A DNA stretch of 64,000 bases from Ensifer sp. Root278 (GCF_001429285.1 NZ_LMJJ01000043.1:288184-352183); one strand, 5' to 3'; shown: positions 1 to 9,057, counted from the first letter of the stretch. Numbers and translations: made by a program. The notes: generated by a model not told the origin, from the letters alone.

Positions 1-365
1 CCCTCGGCTATCTCGGTCTTCTTGAAGACGCGATCAGGATCGGCGAACTGGCATTGCGGCTGAACCCCAGTCGCCCGGACTGGTATTTCTGGAATATCGC
101 GGCCAGCAAATACCTCTCCGGGCAATATAGCGAAGCGCTGGCGCTGCTGGAAAAGATGGCCGAGCTTGGATCGGCCTACCGATTGCTCGCGGCGACCTAC
201 GCGCAACTCGGCCGTTTGGAGGAAGCGCGCCGCGCCGCGGCCGAACTCTTAAAACTCAATCCGGAATTCTCGATCGAGCGATACAGTTCTCGCACTCCCT
301 ATCGGGACAAGGCGCTGCTCGCGCGATACGTTGAAGGGCTGCGGCTGGCGGAACTGCCGGAATGA
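1..365 (+). CDS. TPR-containing C-terminus of a class III adenylate/guanylate cyclase-like protein (5' end off the window)
   Basis: The open frame enters from the left edge (first full codon at base 3) and ends at 365, so only the last 120 or so residues are present. They form helical TPR-like repeats (LALRLNPSRPDWYFWN, YRLLAATYAQLGRLEEARR) and end in YVEGLRLAELPE. The same arrangement ends the full-length cyclase at 35093..36823 (LRLNPHPPGWYYWML, LLAASLARLGRLDEAR, FVEGYRLLDLPE), so this is very probably the tail of a paralogue with an N-terminal cyclase domain and a TolB-like middle. The catalytic part is not visible, so activity cannot be judged. Confidence 0.8.
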   Translation, partial: LGYLGLLEDAIRIGELALRLNPSRPDWYFWNIAASKYLSGQYSEALALLEKMAELGSAYRLLAATYAQLGRLEEARRAAAELLKLNPEFSIERYSSRTPYRDKALLARYVEGLRLAELPE

Positions 366-419
366 GGTCTGGTTGTCGCGAGGGCGCCGCCTCGGCCGTG
401 TTCAGTTGGAGGATACGCA

Positions 420-800
420 ATGTCGGAAACAGTCAACGTCCGCTACATGGTCGACGACGTCGAGGCGGCGATCGCCTGGTACACCACCCATCTCGGCTTT
501 TCGGTTCTGTCGAACTATGCGCCGGCCTTCGCGGATGTCCAGCGCGGAGCGTTGCGGCTCCTGCTCAGCGGGCCGACGAGCTCGGCGGGCAGGCCGATGC
601 CGGATGGCGAGACGCCGGGGCCTGGCGGCTGGAACCGCATCCATCTCATCGTCGATGACCTCAACGCCGAGGTAGAGCGGCTGCGCGGCGCCGGCGTCAG
701 GTTTCGCAACGACATCGTCACCGGTCCCGGAGGGGCGCAGATCCTTTTGATCGACCCCTCCGGAAATGTCGTCGAACTGTTTCAGCCGGCGCGCCGATAA
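420..800 (+). CDS. VOC (glyoxalase/bleomycin resistance) family protein
   Basis: A 126-residue single-module vicinal-oxygen-chelate protein. It opens with the typical beta strand and helix (VRYMVDDVEAAIAWYTTHLGF) and closes with GGAQILLIDPSGNVVELFQP, where the Glu is the usual second-half metal ligand of the fold. The start is preceded by GGAGG at a good distance. It stands alone, 54 bases after the cyclase fragment. The family covers dioxygenases, glyoxalases and antibiotic-binding proteins; nothing here sets the substrate. Confidence 0.85.
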   Translation: MSETVNVRYMVDDVEAAIAWYTTHLGFSVLSNYAPAFADVQRGALRLLLSGPTSSAGRPMPDGETPGPGGWNRIHLIVDDLNAEVERLRGAGVRFRNDIVTGPGGAQILLIDPSGNVVELFQPARR

Positions 801-868
801 CGATCGCGCCCTGAGCACGTTCGTTGACGCCGCGCGCACCGTTGGAGATGCGAGAGGCGGATCTGGTC

Positions 869-1294
869 TCAGCCGGCGCTGGTGTCGACCACTTCGAAAT
901 CATGCGTGATCGTCGCGGTCTTGGCGAGCATGGCCGAGGCCGAGCAGTATTTTTCGATCGAGAGCGAGATGGCGCGTTCGACTTTGTTGACCGCCAGTCC
1001 GCGTCCCTTGACGATGAAATGCATGTGGATGCGGGTAAAGACGCGCGGTTCCGTCTCGGCGCGGTCCGCATCGAGTTCGACGACGCAATCCTCGACCGGC
1101 TCGCGACCCTTTTCCAGGATGTGCACGACATCAAAGGCCGAGCAGCCGCCGGTGCCGATCAGCACCAATTCCATCGGGCTCGGACCCGGCGTGCGGCCTT
1201 CCTCACCGAAGGCGGTTCCCAAAACGACCTTGTGGCCGCTTCCGGACTCTCCGACGAAGGTCCGGTCTTCCACCCATTTGACGCGTGCTTTCAT
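869..1294 (-). CDS. OsmC family protein (peroxiredoxin-like)
   Basis: A 141-residue OsmC/YhfA-type protein. The two redox cysteines of the family are present in GTGGCSAFDVV and EKYCSASAML, with the usual spacing of about 60 residues. Family members reduce organic hydroperoxides through these cysteines in the cytoplasm; the YhfA branch has no firm substrate. It is a single gene on the minus strand, converging with the VOC gene. Identity is clear, exact peroxide substrate is not. Confidence 0.88.
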   Translation of the reverse strand: MKARVKWVEDRTFVGESGSGHKVVLGTAFGEEGRTPGPSPMELVLIGTGGCSAFDVVHILEKGREPVEDCVVELDADRAETEPRVFTRIHMHFIVKGRGLAVNKVERAISLSIEKYCSASAMLAKTATITHDFEVVDTSAG

Positions 1295-1451
1295 GTGTTT
1301 CGTCCTGTTACAGCAATGTCCGGATCATAGACCCGCGCGGCCGATGACCTCCAGTTCACATACCGTTTCGAACGATTTTCGCAAATGCCTCGCTTCCGGT
1401 AAAATGCCAAGCCCGCGCCATGTGCGCGCGAAACAGGCAAGGATTGATCGG

Positions 1452-1934
1452 ATGAACGAGACGACCGGAAATGCGCCTGACAGCTCCGGCGCGGTGGTGC
1501 ACCCGCCGATCGCGTGGGTGCTGGCCGTCGGTGGCGGCCTCGTGCTCGACCGGCTTTACCCGTTGCCGTTCGTGCCGGAGATGGTGCCTGACGCGTTGGT
1601 TGGCGGCCTCGTGTTTCTGGCCGGCCTCGCGCTGCTCGTCTGGGCAGCGATGACCTTCGGCCGTGCAGGAACCGACATACCGGTCAACCGCCCGACGTCA
1701 ACGATCGTCGAAGCGGGTCCCTACCGCTTCACCCGCAATCCCATCTATACCGGGATGTTCCTCGGCCTGATCGGCTTTTCCATCGCCTTCGACAGCCTGT
1801 GGCTGCTGATCCTGCTGGTCCCCTTCTACCTCGTCATCCGCTATGGCGTGGTGGCGCGTGAGGAGGCCTATCTCGAGCGCAAGTTCGGTGACGTCTATCG
1901 GGCCTACAAGACGCGCGTCAGGCGCTGGCTTTAG
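1452..1934 (+). CDS. Isoprenylcysteine carboxylmethyltransferase (ICMT) family membrane protein
   Basis: A 160-residue integral membrane protein with about four hydrophobic segments. It carries the ICMT/PEMT-like cofactor region: GPYRFTRNPIYTGMFL and the C-terminal EEAYLERKFGDVYRAYKTRVRRWL. Bacterial members methylate unknown small molecules or lipids using S-adenosylmethionine; the eukaryotic substrate is absent in bacteria. ATG 1452 is chosen because AAGG lies just upstream; the open frame upstream reads as non-coding antisense. Its last 17 bases overlap the 3' end of the convergent aminotransferase gene. Confidence 0.85.
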   Translation: MNETTGNAPDSSGAVVHPPIAWVLAVGGGLVLDRLYPLPFVPEMVPDALVGGLVFLAGLALLVWAAMTFGRAGTDIPVNRPTSTIVEAGPYRFTRNPIYTGMFLGLIGFSIAFDSLWLLILLVPFYLVIRYGVVAREEAYLERKFGDVYRAYKTRVRRWL

Positions 1935-3129
1935 CGGCGCGGACGAAGGACGGAGAGCTTGAAACTGCCCGGAGCGCATCGGCCAGGCGCTCGACGTCGC
2001 GCGGCAGTAGACCGGCGATGTTGATGCGTCCGTTCGCCGTTCCGTAGACGCCGAAGTCCTCGCGGAGCCGGTTCATCTGGCGCTGGTCGAGCGGTAGCAG
2101 CGAGAACATGCCTTTTTGCCGGCGCAACACCTGGAATTTCTCCGGGGCGCCGCATCCTGCGAGCGCATCGGCGAGGCCGCTGCGGATCTCGGCTACGCGG
2201 CGGCGGCTCGCCTCCAGTTCGGCAAGCCACATCCCGGGGTTTTCGAAGAGGCGCGCGGCAATCGCGGCGCCGTGCTCCGGCGGCATGGAGTAGTTGGCCC
2301 GGGTGATCCGCTCCAGCGTGGCGCGAATGTTGGCGAGCAGGTCCCGGTCAGGCGCGATCACCATCGCCGCGCCGGTACGTTCGCAATAGAGACCCATGTT
2401 CTTGGAGCAGCTTGCCGCGACGAGCACCGTGTCGAGTTCTTGAGCGAAATGCCGCAGGCCCACGGCGTCCTCTTCGATCCCGTCGCCGAAGCCCTGGTAG
2501 GCCATGTCGATCAGCGGTATCAGCCCCTTGTCTTTGCAGAGTTTGGCAAGCAGCCGCCACCGCTCCGGCGTCGGATCGATGCCGGTCGGATTGTGGCAGC
2601 AGCCGTGGAGGAGAACGACGTCTCCCTGGCGGGCCTCCCCAAAATCCGCGACGACGGCGTCGAGATCGAGGCCAGCCTCGTTCTCCTGCCAGCGGAAAGC
2701 CCGTACGGCGAGGCCCGCGGCCGTCATGATCGGGCGGTGGTTCACATAGCCGGGATTGGTGTTCCAGATCGTCGCGTGCGGCGAGACGAGCGCGATGAAA
2801 TCCGCGAGGATCCGGAGCGCGCCAGTGCCGCCAACCGTCTGGATCGTACACTGGCGGTTGAGCGCCTCGGCGCCTTCACCGAGAAGGAGCCTGGACATCC
2901 CGTCGTTGAATGCCGGGTTCCCGGAGAGTGCCCTGTAGGACTTGGACGCGGCGGCGGCGGCGAGACTCGCTTCCGCATCCTGCACGGCCTGCATCACCGG
3001 TGTTTGGCCCGAAGCATCGCGATAGACGCCGACGACGAGGTCGATCTTGTCGGTGCGACGATCCTGCCGGAACGAGCTGATGAGTGCCCACAACGGATCG
3101 GGTTCGGCGATTGGCAGAGCGGCGAGCAT
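1918..3129 (-). CDS. Aromatic amino acid / aspartate aminotransferase (class I PLP)
   Basis: A 403-residue fold-type I aminotransferase of the TyrB/aspartate transaminase group. The PLP lysine is Lys243 in AASCSKNMGLYCERTG; the Asn-Pro-Thr-Gly turn is at 180-183 and Asp208/Tyr211 lie in IDMAYQGFGDG. These enzymes move the amino group between aromatic amino acids (or aspartate) and 2-oxoglutarate in the cytosol. Length and motifs are complete. The neighbouring EamA exporter and Lrp regulator also suggest amino acid handling, but no operon is proven: the exporter stop lies 26 bases upstream on the same strand. Confidence 0.92.
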   Translation of the reverse strand: MLAALPIAEPDPLWALISSFRQDRRTDKIDLVVGVYRDASGQTPVMQAVQDAEASLAAAAASKSYRALSGNPAFNDGMSRLLLGEGAEALNRQCTIQTVGGTGALRILADFIALVSPHATIWNTNPGYVNHRPIMTAAGLAVRAFRWQENEAGLDLDAVVADFGEARQGDVVLLHGCCHNPTGIDPTPERWRLLAKLCKDKGLIPLIDMAYQGFGDGIEEDAVGLRHFAQELDTVLVAASCSKNMGLYCERTGAAMVIAPDRDLLANIRATLERITRANYSMPPEHGAAIAARLFENPGMWLAELEASRRRVAEIRSGLADALAGCGAPEKFQVLRRQKGMFSLLPLDQRQMNRLREDFGVYGTANGRINIAGLLPRDVERLADALRAVSSSPSFVRAAKASA

Positions 3130-3154
3130 ACTGGGTTCCCTATCGTTCTTGAAA

Positions 3155-4066
3155 CTAGTGGCGGTTTGCCAGGATCACGCCCGTGGTGATGACGAGGATG
3201 CCGATGGCGGTCGCTAACGCGAGCGCCTCGCCAAGGATCGGAATGGCCATCAGGCTTGCGAGCGCCGGCGCGAGCGAGCCGATCGTCGCGCTCCTAGCAG
3301 CGCCGAGCCGCGAGATCGCGAAGGCGTAGCCGACGGTCGAGACGAGGCCGACACCGAGCCCCTGCACCAGAATGAAGGGCAACGCCTGGTGCCAGGAAAA
3401 TTGCCCGATATGCGTGGTGACGGCGCCGGTCAGGAGCAGGGGGAGGAGGATGACGAGCGAGCCGATGGAGAGCAGCAGTCCGTTGCTGATCGCATCCACT
3501 CCGGTGCGGCGCAGCCCGATCGTATAGGCGCCCCAGATGAGGCTCGCGACAAGCAGCAGGCCGACGCCGCGGAGGGTTTCGGTCGTCACCGCATACTGCT
3601 GTCCGGCAACGATGCCGATGACGCCGGCAAGGATCAGGGCGAGCGGCAGCCAGCGCTTCCTCGGCACGCCCTTTCGCTCAAGCAGAAGGACGAGCAAGGC
3701 AACGGATAGCGGCGTCGTTCCGGCAACGAGTGCGCCAACATAGGCCGCGGAGGTTGCTTTGGCACCTTCCGAGACGATGAAGAAGAACGGTACGCCGCCG
3801 AGCAAGACGAGGGCCGCATCCATTGGCCTGACCTTGCGAAGTGCGGAAAGGCGCTGGGGGATGGCCGGCAGCAGGGCGAGGATCGGGATCGCGAAGCGAA
3901 TGAGGGCGACGTCGACGGTGGCAAGCGGCGAGGCCCCGATCGCCCGCATGGTCAGCGCGAAGCCCGCCCAGACCAGCACGACGATGGACAGCACGATGTA
4001 GCCGACTGTCGCCGGTGTCAGCCATCCGCTTCTCGATTGCTGAAAATCTGACGTCACGTCGGTCAT
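3155..4066 (-). CDS. EamA/DMT-superfamily transporter
   Basis: A 303-residue inner-membrane protein with ten hydrophobic helices arranged as two EamA repeats, the usual make-up of drug/metabolite exporters such as RhtA. ATG 4066 is preferred over an in-frame ATG at 4078 because GAGG stands 7 bases before it. It is divergent from an Lrp/AsnC regulator at 4183, a common pairing for amino acid exporters, and lies 26 bases upstream of the aromatic aminotransferase on the same strand, so co-transcription is possible. The substrate is not shown by the sequence. Confidence 0.88.
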   Translation of the reverse strand: MTDVTSDFQQSRSGWLTPATVGYIVLSIVVLVWAGFALTMRAIGASPLATVDVALIRFAIPILALLPAIPQRLSALRKVRPMDAALVLLGGVPFFFIVSEGAKATSAAYVGALVAGTTPLSVALLVLLLERKGVPRKRWLPLALILAGVIGIVAGQQYAVTTETLRGVGLLLVASLIWGAYTIGLRRTGVDAISNGLLLSIGSLVILLPLLLTGAVTTHIGQFSWHQALPFILVQGLGVGLVSTVGYAFAISRLGAARSATIGSLAPALASLMAIPILGEALALATAIGILVITTGVILANRH

Positions 4067-4153
4067 GCGGGGCCTCATCGCTAGGATGGCTCACATGATA
4101 TGCTTCTCGCGCAGTCGATATCTTGCTATTTCACTCGCCGTTTGCATAGAGTT

Positions 4154-4168
4154 TGGCAGAATCTGCCA
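4154..4168. promoter_or_regulatory. Palindromic candidate operator of the Lrp/AsnC regulator
   Basis: A perfect 7-1-7 inverted repeat, TGGCAGA-A-TCTGCCA, lies 15 bases before the regulator ATG (4183) and inside the divergent region shared with the EamA gene (start 4066). Lrp-family proteins usually bind 15-bp palindromes in such regions, so autoregulation and control of the exporter are likely. This is inferred from sequence only. Confidence 0.55.
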
Positions 4169-4182
4169 TCGGGGAGGGGCGA

Positions 4183-4638
4183 ATGGACGAAAAGGACATG
4201 CAGATCATCTGGGCGCTGCAGAAGGACGGCCGCCTTTCCAATCAGGATCTCTCCGAGAAGGTCGCGCTGTCTCCGTCTCCGTGCCTCAGACGGCTGCGCC
4301 TGCTTGAGGAGGCGAAGATCATCAAGGGCTATACGGCGATCGTCGACGAGGAAGCCTATGGTCTGCCGATCACGGCTTTCGTCCGCATCCGGCTTGAGCG
4401 CCATTCCGAGGCTTCCGTCGCTGCCTTCGAGCGCAAGGTGAGAACGATCGACAACATCCAGGATTGTTACGTCATGACCGGCGAAGCCGACTACCTGCTG
4501 CGGGTCCTGGTGACGAGCCTCAAGGACTACGAGCAGTTCGTCCGCACGCAACTGCACAATATCGAGGGCATTGCTGCGATCGATACCAGCTTTGCCTATG
4601 GCACGGTCAAGCGCGCGACCGTCTTTCCGCGTCTGTGA
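4183..4638 (+). CDS. Lrp/AsnC family transcriptional regulator
   Basis: A 151-residue regulator: N-terminal winged helix-turn-helix (MDEKDMQIIWALQKDG, then NQDLSEKVALSPSPCLRRLRLL) and a C-terminal RAM ligand-binding domain (DCYVMTGEADYLLRVLV). ATG 4183 follows a GGGGAGGGG ribosome site; an upstream in-frame TTG at 4153 falls inside the palindrome and is rejected. It is divergent from the EamA exporter, which it probably controls in response to an amino acid. Confidence 0.93.
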   Translation: MDEKDMQIIWALQKDGRLSNQDLSEKVALSPSPCLRRLRLLEEAKIIKGYTAIVDEEAYGLPITAFVRIRLERHSEASVAAFERKVRTIDNIQDCYVMTGEADYLLRVLVTSLKDYEQFVRTQLHNIEGIAAIDTSFAYGTVKRATVFPRL

Positions 4639-4662
4639 GCGGCCAGCGAATGCCGCGCCTCG

Positions 4663-5931
4663 TCACTCCGCCCAACGCCGGAAGACAACGCTGGCATTGA
4701 CGCCACCGAACCCGAAGCCGTTGGAGATGGCATAGTCGAGCGACAGCTTCCGTGCCGCGCCCGAGACAAAGTCGATACCGTCCGCAGCCGGATCCGGCGT
4801 TTCGAGATTGAGCGTCGGCGGCGCGATCTGGTCGCGCAGGGCGAGCACGGTAAAGATCGCCTCCAGACCGCCCGCTGCACCCAGCAAATGCCCGGTTGCG
4901 GATTTCGTCGCGCTGACGGCGATTTCGCCGTTGCGGCCAAAGACCGACTTGATCGCCTCGATTTCGCCCTTGTCGCCGACCGGCGTTGAGGTCGCATGAG
5001 CATTGAGATGGCGAATATCGCTTGGCCGAATGTCGGCCTGGGCGATGGCGATTTCCATCGCCCGCCGGGCGCCTGCACCATCCTCCGGGCCTGAGGTGAT
5101 GTGGTGGGCATCGGCCGTGGTGCCATATCCGACGAGTTCGGCGATCGGTGTGGCGCCGCGCGCCAATGCATGCTCGAGCGCCTCGATCACGACGATGCCT
5201 GCGCCCTCCCCCATGACGAAGCCGTCACGATCGACATCGAAGGGCCGTGAAGCGCGATCGGGCGTCTCGTTGAAACCCGTCGACAGGGAACGGGCAGCGG
5301 CAAAACCGCCGAGGCTGATGGTGTTGATGCAGGCTTCCGCCCCGCCGCAGATCGCAATATCCGCCTCTTGCGCGCGGATCAGCCGGGCCGCGTCGCCGAT
5401 CGCCTGGACGCCTGCGGCGCAAGCGGTCACCGGCGCGCCGATCGGCCCCTTGAAACCGTGACGGATCGAAACCTGGCCGGCGGCGAGGTTCACGAGAAAG
5501 GATGGCACCGTGAAGGGCGAGAGCCGCCGTACGCCGCGCTGATCGACCGTGCGGACCGCCTCCGAGATTGCCGGGAAGCCGCCAATGCCGGACGCGATCA
5601 CCGTGGCCGTGCGCTGCTGTTCGATCGCGGTCGCGGGATTCCAACCCGCTTGCTCAATTGCCTCTTCCGCCGCGGCCAACGCCAACAGGATGAAGCGATC
5701 CATCTTGCGCTGGTCCTTCGGCGGGATGATCCGGTCGGGATCGAAGCCAGCCGTTGCGTCGTCCGCAGGGGTAGGCACCGTCCCGCCGATCTTGCTGCCG
5801 AGTTCGGCGACGACCTCTTCCGGCAGACGGCGAAGCCCCGAGTTTCCGGCAAGAAGCCGCGACCAGCTTGCCTCTACGCCCGCTGCCAAAGGGCTGATCG
5901 CCCCCATTCCCGTTACGACGATGCGACGCAT
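4663..5931 (-). CDS. Beta-ketoacyl-ACP synthase II (FabF-like KAS)
   Basis: A 422-residue KAS enzyme that condenses malonyl-ACP with an acyl chain. The Cys-His-His triad is intact: Cys171 in VTACAAGVQ, His312 in NAHATSTPVGDKGE and His348 in SATKSATGHLLGAAGG. It is 131 bases downstream of a thiolase on the same strand and has no acyl carrier protein or FabG beside it, so it is probably a secondary KAS for a special chain rather than the housekeeping FabF. Together with the TetR gene upstream this looks like one transcription direction of three genes. Confidence 0.9.
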   Translation of the reverse strand: MRRIVVTGMGAISPLAAGVEASWSRLLAGNSGLRRLPEEVVAELGSKIGGTVPTPADDATAGFDPDRIIPPKDQRKMDRFILLALAAAEEAIEQAGWNPATAIEQQRTATVIASGIGGFPAISEAVRTVDQRGVRRLSPFTVPSFLVNLAAGQVSIRHGFKGPIGAPVTACAAGVQAIGDAARLIRAQEADIAICGGAEACINTISLGGFAAARSLSTGFNETPDRASRPFDVDRDGFVMGEGAGIVVIEALEHALARGATPIAELVGYGTTADAHHITSGPEDGAGARRAMEIAIAQADIRPSDIRHLNAHATSTPVGDKGEIEAIKSVFGRNGEIAVSATKSATGHLLGAAGGLEAIFTVLALRDQIAPPTLNLETPDPAADGIDFVSGAARKLSLDYAISNGFGFGGVNASVVFRRWAE

Positions 5932-6061
5932 CGGTTCTCCTGACCTGGGTTACGCAATCCGAACGGAAAGCCGCTCGTGTTGTTCCTGCCATTGCTCGCG
6001 GATCCGAGCCGCAAGGCGCGAACGGCCGCAGCACGGATGACCTCTCTCCTGTGCATGGTCC

Positions 6062-7255
6062 TCAGCGAGGACGCTCGATGGCGATCGCGGTGGCTTCGCC
6101 GCCGCCGATGCACAGGGCAGCGACGCCGCGCGAAAGACCCCGCCGCGCCAAGGCGTGAAGCAGGGTCACGATCAGCCGCGCGCCGGTCGCACCGATCGGA
6201 TGGCCGAGCGCGCAGGCGCCGCCGTTGACGTTCAGCCGGTCGCGGGCGATGCTGAGATCCTTGGCGGCGGCCATAGCCACCACGGCGAAGGCTTCGTTGA
6301 TTTCGAAGAGATCAACGTCATCGACACTCCAGCCGGTCTTTTCCAGCAGCTTGCGGATCGCAGGAATAGGTGCCGTCGTGTACCAGGCGGGTTCCTGACT
6401 GTGCGTCGCATGCGCCTTGATTTCGGCGAGGATCGGCATGCCTTCGCGCTCGGCAATCGAGCGGCGGGTCAGGACGAGCGCCGCCGCACCATCCGCATTG
6501 GCCGACGCGCTAGCGGCCGTGATCGTGCCATTGGCGCGAAAGGCGGGCTTCAGGTTCGGGATCTTTTCGGGCGACACCTTCCGCGGGTGCTCGTCGGTAT
6601 CGATGACCGTGTCTCCGCCCCTGGCCGCGACGGTGATCGGCGCGATCTCGTCGGCAAAGGCCCCAGTTTCGATCGCGGTGCGGGCGCGTGTCAGCGTTTC
6701 GACCGCATAGGAGTCCTGATCGGCACGGGTAAACCCATAGGCTTCGGCCGCTGCCTCGCCGAAATCGCCCATCGGTCGGCCGGGCTCATAGGCATCTTCC
6801 AACCCGTCGAGCATCATGTGGTCGAAGATCCGGTCATGCCCGACGCGATAGCCGGCTCGTGCCTTGGGGAGCAGATAGGGCGCGTTCGACATCGACTCCA
6901 TGCCGCCGGCGACCGCGACATCGATCGATCCGGCAAGAATGAGATCATGCGCCAGCATGGTCGCCTTCATGCCGGAACCGCAGACCTTGTTGATCGTGGT
7001 GGCGCCGACGGCATCGGGCAGACCCGCGCCGCGGGCTGCCTGCCGGGCCGGGGCCTGTCCCTGGCCAGCGGGAAGCACGCAGCCCATCAGCACCTCGTCC
7101 GGGCGATCGGGTGAGAGGTGTGCCCGTTCAAGTGCGGCACGGATGACGTGGGCGCCGAGCGCGCTCGCCTGGGCCGGCGCAAGATCGCCGAGGAAGCGGC
7201 CAAGCGGCGTGCGCACCGCCGATACGATGACGATGGGGTCGGATGTGCTGGACAT
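6062..7255 (-). CDS. Acetyl-CoA C-acyltransferase (thiolase)
   Basis: A 397-residue type II thiolase. Active Cys92 is in NKVCGSGMKAT, His352 in GGACALGHPIGATGAR and Cys382 in ALCIGGGEA. It either cleaves 3-ketoacyl-CoA in beta-oxidation or condenses two acetyl-CoA (PhaA-type); the sequence cannot separate these. The last motif reads GGGEA rather than the common GGGMG. It lies between a TetR regulator and a KAS II, which suggests a small acyl-chain pathway. Confidence 0.92.
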   Translation of the reverse strand: MSSTSDPIVIVSAVRTPLGRFLGDLAPAQASALGAHVIRAALERAHLSPDRPDEVLMGCVLPAGQGQAPARQAARGAGLPDAVGATTINKVCGSGMKATMLAHDLILAGSIDVAVAGGMESMSNAPYLLPKARAGYRVGHDRIFDHMMLDGLEDAYEPGRPMGDFGEAAAEAYGFTRADQDSYAVETLTRARTAIETGAFADEIAPITVAARGGDTVIDTDEHPRKVSPEKIPNLKPAFRANGTITAASASANADGAAALVLTRRSIAEREGMPILAEIKAHATHSQEPAWYTTAPIPAIRKLLEKTGWSVDDVDLFEINEAFAVVAMAAAKDLSIARDRLNVNGGACALGHPIGATGARLIVTLLHALARRGLSRGVAALCIGGGEATAIAIERPR

Positions 7256-7314
7256 GGTCCGGTCCTTTCCGGCTGGAGGGAAACCCTGAACGTTTCGTGG
7301 GGGATCTTTGCCTG

Positions 7315-7914
7315 CTACTGCAGTGGCGACGCCTGCGACGCCCCTTCGTCGGCAAGCAAGCTCTCGGCCGCCGCCTTCAGGAACCGGTTCGAGAGTTGCT
7401 CGTCATCGACTGCGCGCGAAAGCACCAGCGCACCGACCATGGTCGAGAGCGCGACGATCGATTGGTCACGCACTTCCTTGCCTGGTTCGGGTGGAACCAC
7501 CCCATCGAGAATGTCGAGATGACTGTTGATGCCGGCCTCGAAAGCCTGGCGCAAAGCTGGGCTGCGGCGGGCGGCTTCCGGTGCGAGCGCGGCCAGCGCG
7601 CATCCGTCGGCCTTTTCGTGGCGATGCGCATCCGACAGGTAAAAGCGGAGCAGGGCGCGAAGCGGCTTACCGGCCGCCTTGGAGACGACCCTAGCCCAGT
7701 TCGCCACGCCGCTCTCCAGCGCCTTGGAAGAAGCCTGAGCGATGAGGTCGTCCTTGGATTCGAATTGCTTGTAGAAACCGCCTTGGGTCAGGCCGGCGCC
7801 CTTCATCAGGTCGTTCAGACCGATGCCGTCGAAGCCTCTCTCGCGAAAGAGGCGACTTGCGACCTCGATGACCGTTCGGCGGTTTTCCTCCGCCTGTGCC
7901 CGGCTTACTCTCAT
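7315..7914 (-). CDS. TetR/AcrR family transcriptional regulator
   Basis: A 199-residue repressor with an N-terminal helix-turn-helix (RRTVIEVASRLFRERGF, LNDLMKGAGLTQGGFYKQF) and a variable C-terminal ligand domain. The TQGGFYKQF recognition helix is the type found in the YezE/QacR-like branch next to short-chain dehydrogenases. A perfect inverted repeat at 7960..7990 lies 46 bases upstream of its start. Downstream on the same strand come thiolase and KAS II; upstream on the same strand is an SDR oxidoreductase. Confidence 0.92.
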   Translation of the reverse strand: MRVSRAQAEENRRTVIEVASRLFRERGFDGIGLNDLMKGAGLTQGGFYKQFESKDDLIAQASSKALESGVANWARVVSKAAGKPLRALLRFYLSDAHRHEKADGCALAALAPEAARRSPALRQAFEAGINSHLDILDGVVPPEPGKEVRDQSIVALSTMVGALVLSRAVDDEQLSNRFLKAAAESLLADEGASQASPLQ

Positions 7915-7959
7915 TGTCTGCTCCCATCAGGCAAATGCGACAAAGAGAATATATGTCGA

Positions 7960-7990
7960 TCACCATCTATCCGTCAAGTATAGATGGTGA
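7960..7990. promoter_or_regulatory. Inverted repeat, candidate TetR operator
   Basis: The 11-bp arms TCACCATCTAT and ATAGATGGTGA are perfectly complementary and separated by 9 bases. The repeat sits between the TetR start (7914) and the end of the SDR gene (8033), where an autoregulatory operator would be expected. An AT-rich stretch (GAGAATATATG, 7945-7955) next to it could be part of the promoter. Confidence 0.6.
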
Positions 7991-8032
7991 CCGAAATCTT
8001 AATGGAGGCTTGAGCGGCTGCGACGAGGAGGC

Positions 8033-9046
8033 TCAGGCGCCTAGCCGAACGCCGGTCATCTCCTCACTGACGGCCCAAAGCCGCTCGGCGGCCTCCCGGT
8101 CGACGGCATAGGCCTCGACGCCGGCAATGCGGGCGGACGACGTATTGCGTGCGATCGACCAGGGCGTGTCGCTGGGAAGCAGTGGGGCAATTTCGCAGTC
8201 CATGCAGAACACGCCGCCCTTGCCGTCGAGCTGTGGGCTGGTGGCGCACCAGACCTGGGTGGCCGCCCCTTGCTCCGGGGTTTTCAGGTCACGCGACGGG
8301 TCGAGGATCGGTTCGCCCTTATCGTCCAGCGCGCCGTGCGCCTGCAGCGTCTCGACCGACATGTGGCGGGTGAGCCCGGTTCCGACGATGCCGCCCGGGT
8401 GCACGGAGAGGGCACGGATGCCATCCTCCTTGCCGCGCGCGTCGAGCGCGGTGGCAAAGATCATATTCGCCGTCTTCGACTGGCCATAGGCCAGCCACGG
8501 ATCGTAGGCGCGGCGCTCGAAATTGATGTCGTCGAACACCACGGGCGAGAAGCGGTGCCCGGCCGACGAGACGGAAACGACGCGGGCGCCCTGCGCGCGC
8601 TTCAGCGCCGGCCAGAGCCGCGCAACCAGCCGGAAATGGCCGAGATGGTTGGTGGAGAACTGCAGCTCGTTGCCGCGAGCGTCGCGTTTCAATTCTTCGA
8701 CGGCCATGATGCCGGCGCTGTTGACGAGGATATGGAGCGGCAGCCCGGAGGCCAGGAAATCATCGGCGAAGGCGTCGATCGAGGCGGGGTCGACAAGGTT
8801 CATTGGCCGGACTTCGACGCCCGCGGCCACCGCGCCGATGGCCTTGCGGGCGCGGTCGACGTCGCGGGCCGGCACGATCACCTTGGCGCCTGCCTGCGCA
8901 AATGTGCGTACCGTTTCAAGGCCGAGGCCGGAATAGCCGCCGGTGACGATGGCGATCTTGTCCTTGAGGTCGATGCCGCGGACGACATCCGCTGTGGTCG
9001 AGGCAGCGGTGAAGCCGGAGTTGATGGGCTGTTGCAAAGTGGACAT
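8033..9046 (-). CDS. Short-chain dehydrogenase/reductase (SDR) oxidoreductase
   Basis: A 337-residue SDR of the WWOX/retinol-dehydrogenase-like type. The Rossmann motif is TGGYSGLGLETV, followed by ILVNSAGIMA, the catalytic Ser in SVSSAGHRFS and the YGQSK Tyr/Lys pair. It reduces or oxidises a carbonyl/alcohol with NAD(P)H; the substrate is unknown. ATG 9046 (MSTLQQPINSG) is chosen; an upstream extension would run into the promoter of the divergent AraC gene. An AraC regulator transcribed divergently is the usual partner of such SDR genes. Confidence 0.9.
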   Translation of the reverse strand: MSTLQQPINSGFTAASTTADVVRGIDLKDKIAIVTGGYSGLGLETVRTFAQAGAKVIVPARDVDRARKAIGAVAAGVEVRPMNLVDPASIDAFADDFLASGLPLHILVNSAGIMAVEELKRDARGNELQFSTNHLGHFRLVARLWPALKRAQGARVVSVSSAGHRFSPVVFDDINFERRAYDPWLAYGQSKTANMIFATALDARGKEDGIRALSVHPGGIVGTGLTRHMSVETLQAHGALDDKGEPILDPSRDLKTPEQGAATQVWCATSPQLDGKGGVFCMDCEIAPLLPSDTPWSIARNTSSARIAGVEAYAVDREAAERLWAVSEEMTGVRLGA

Positions 9047-9057
9047 GGTGGGGTCTC

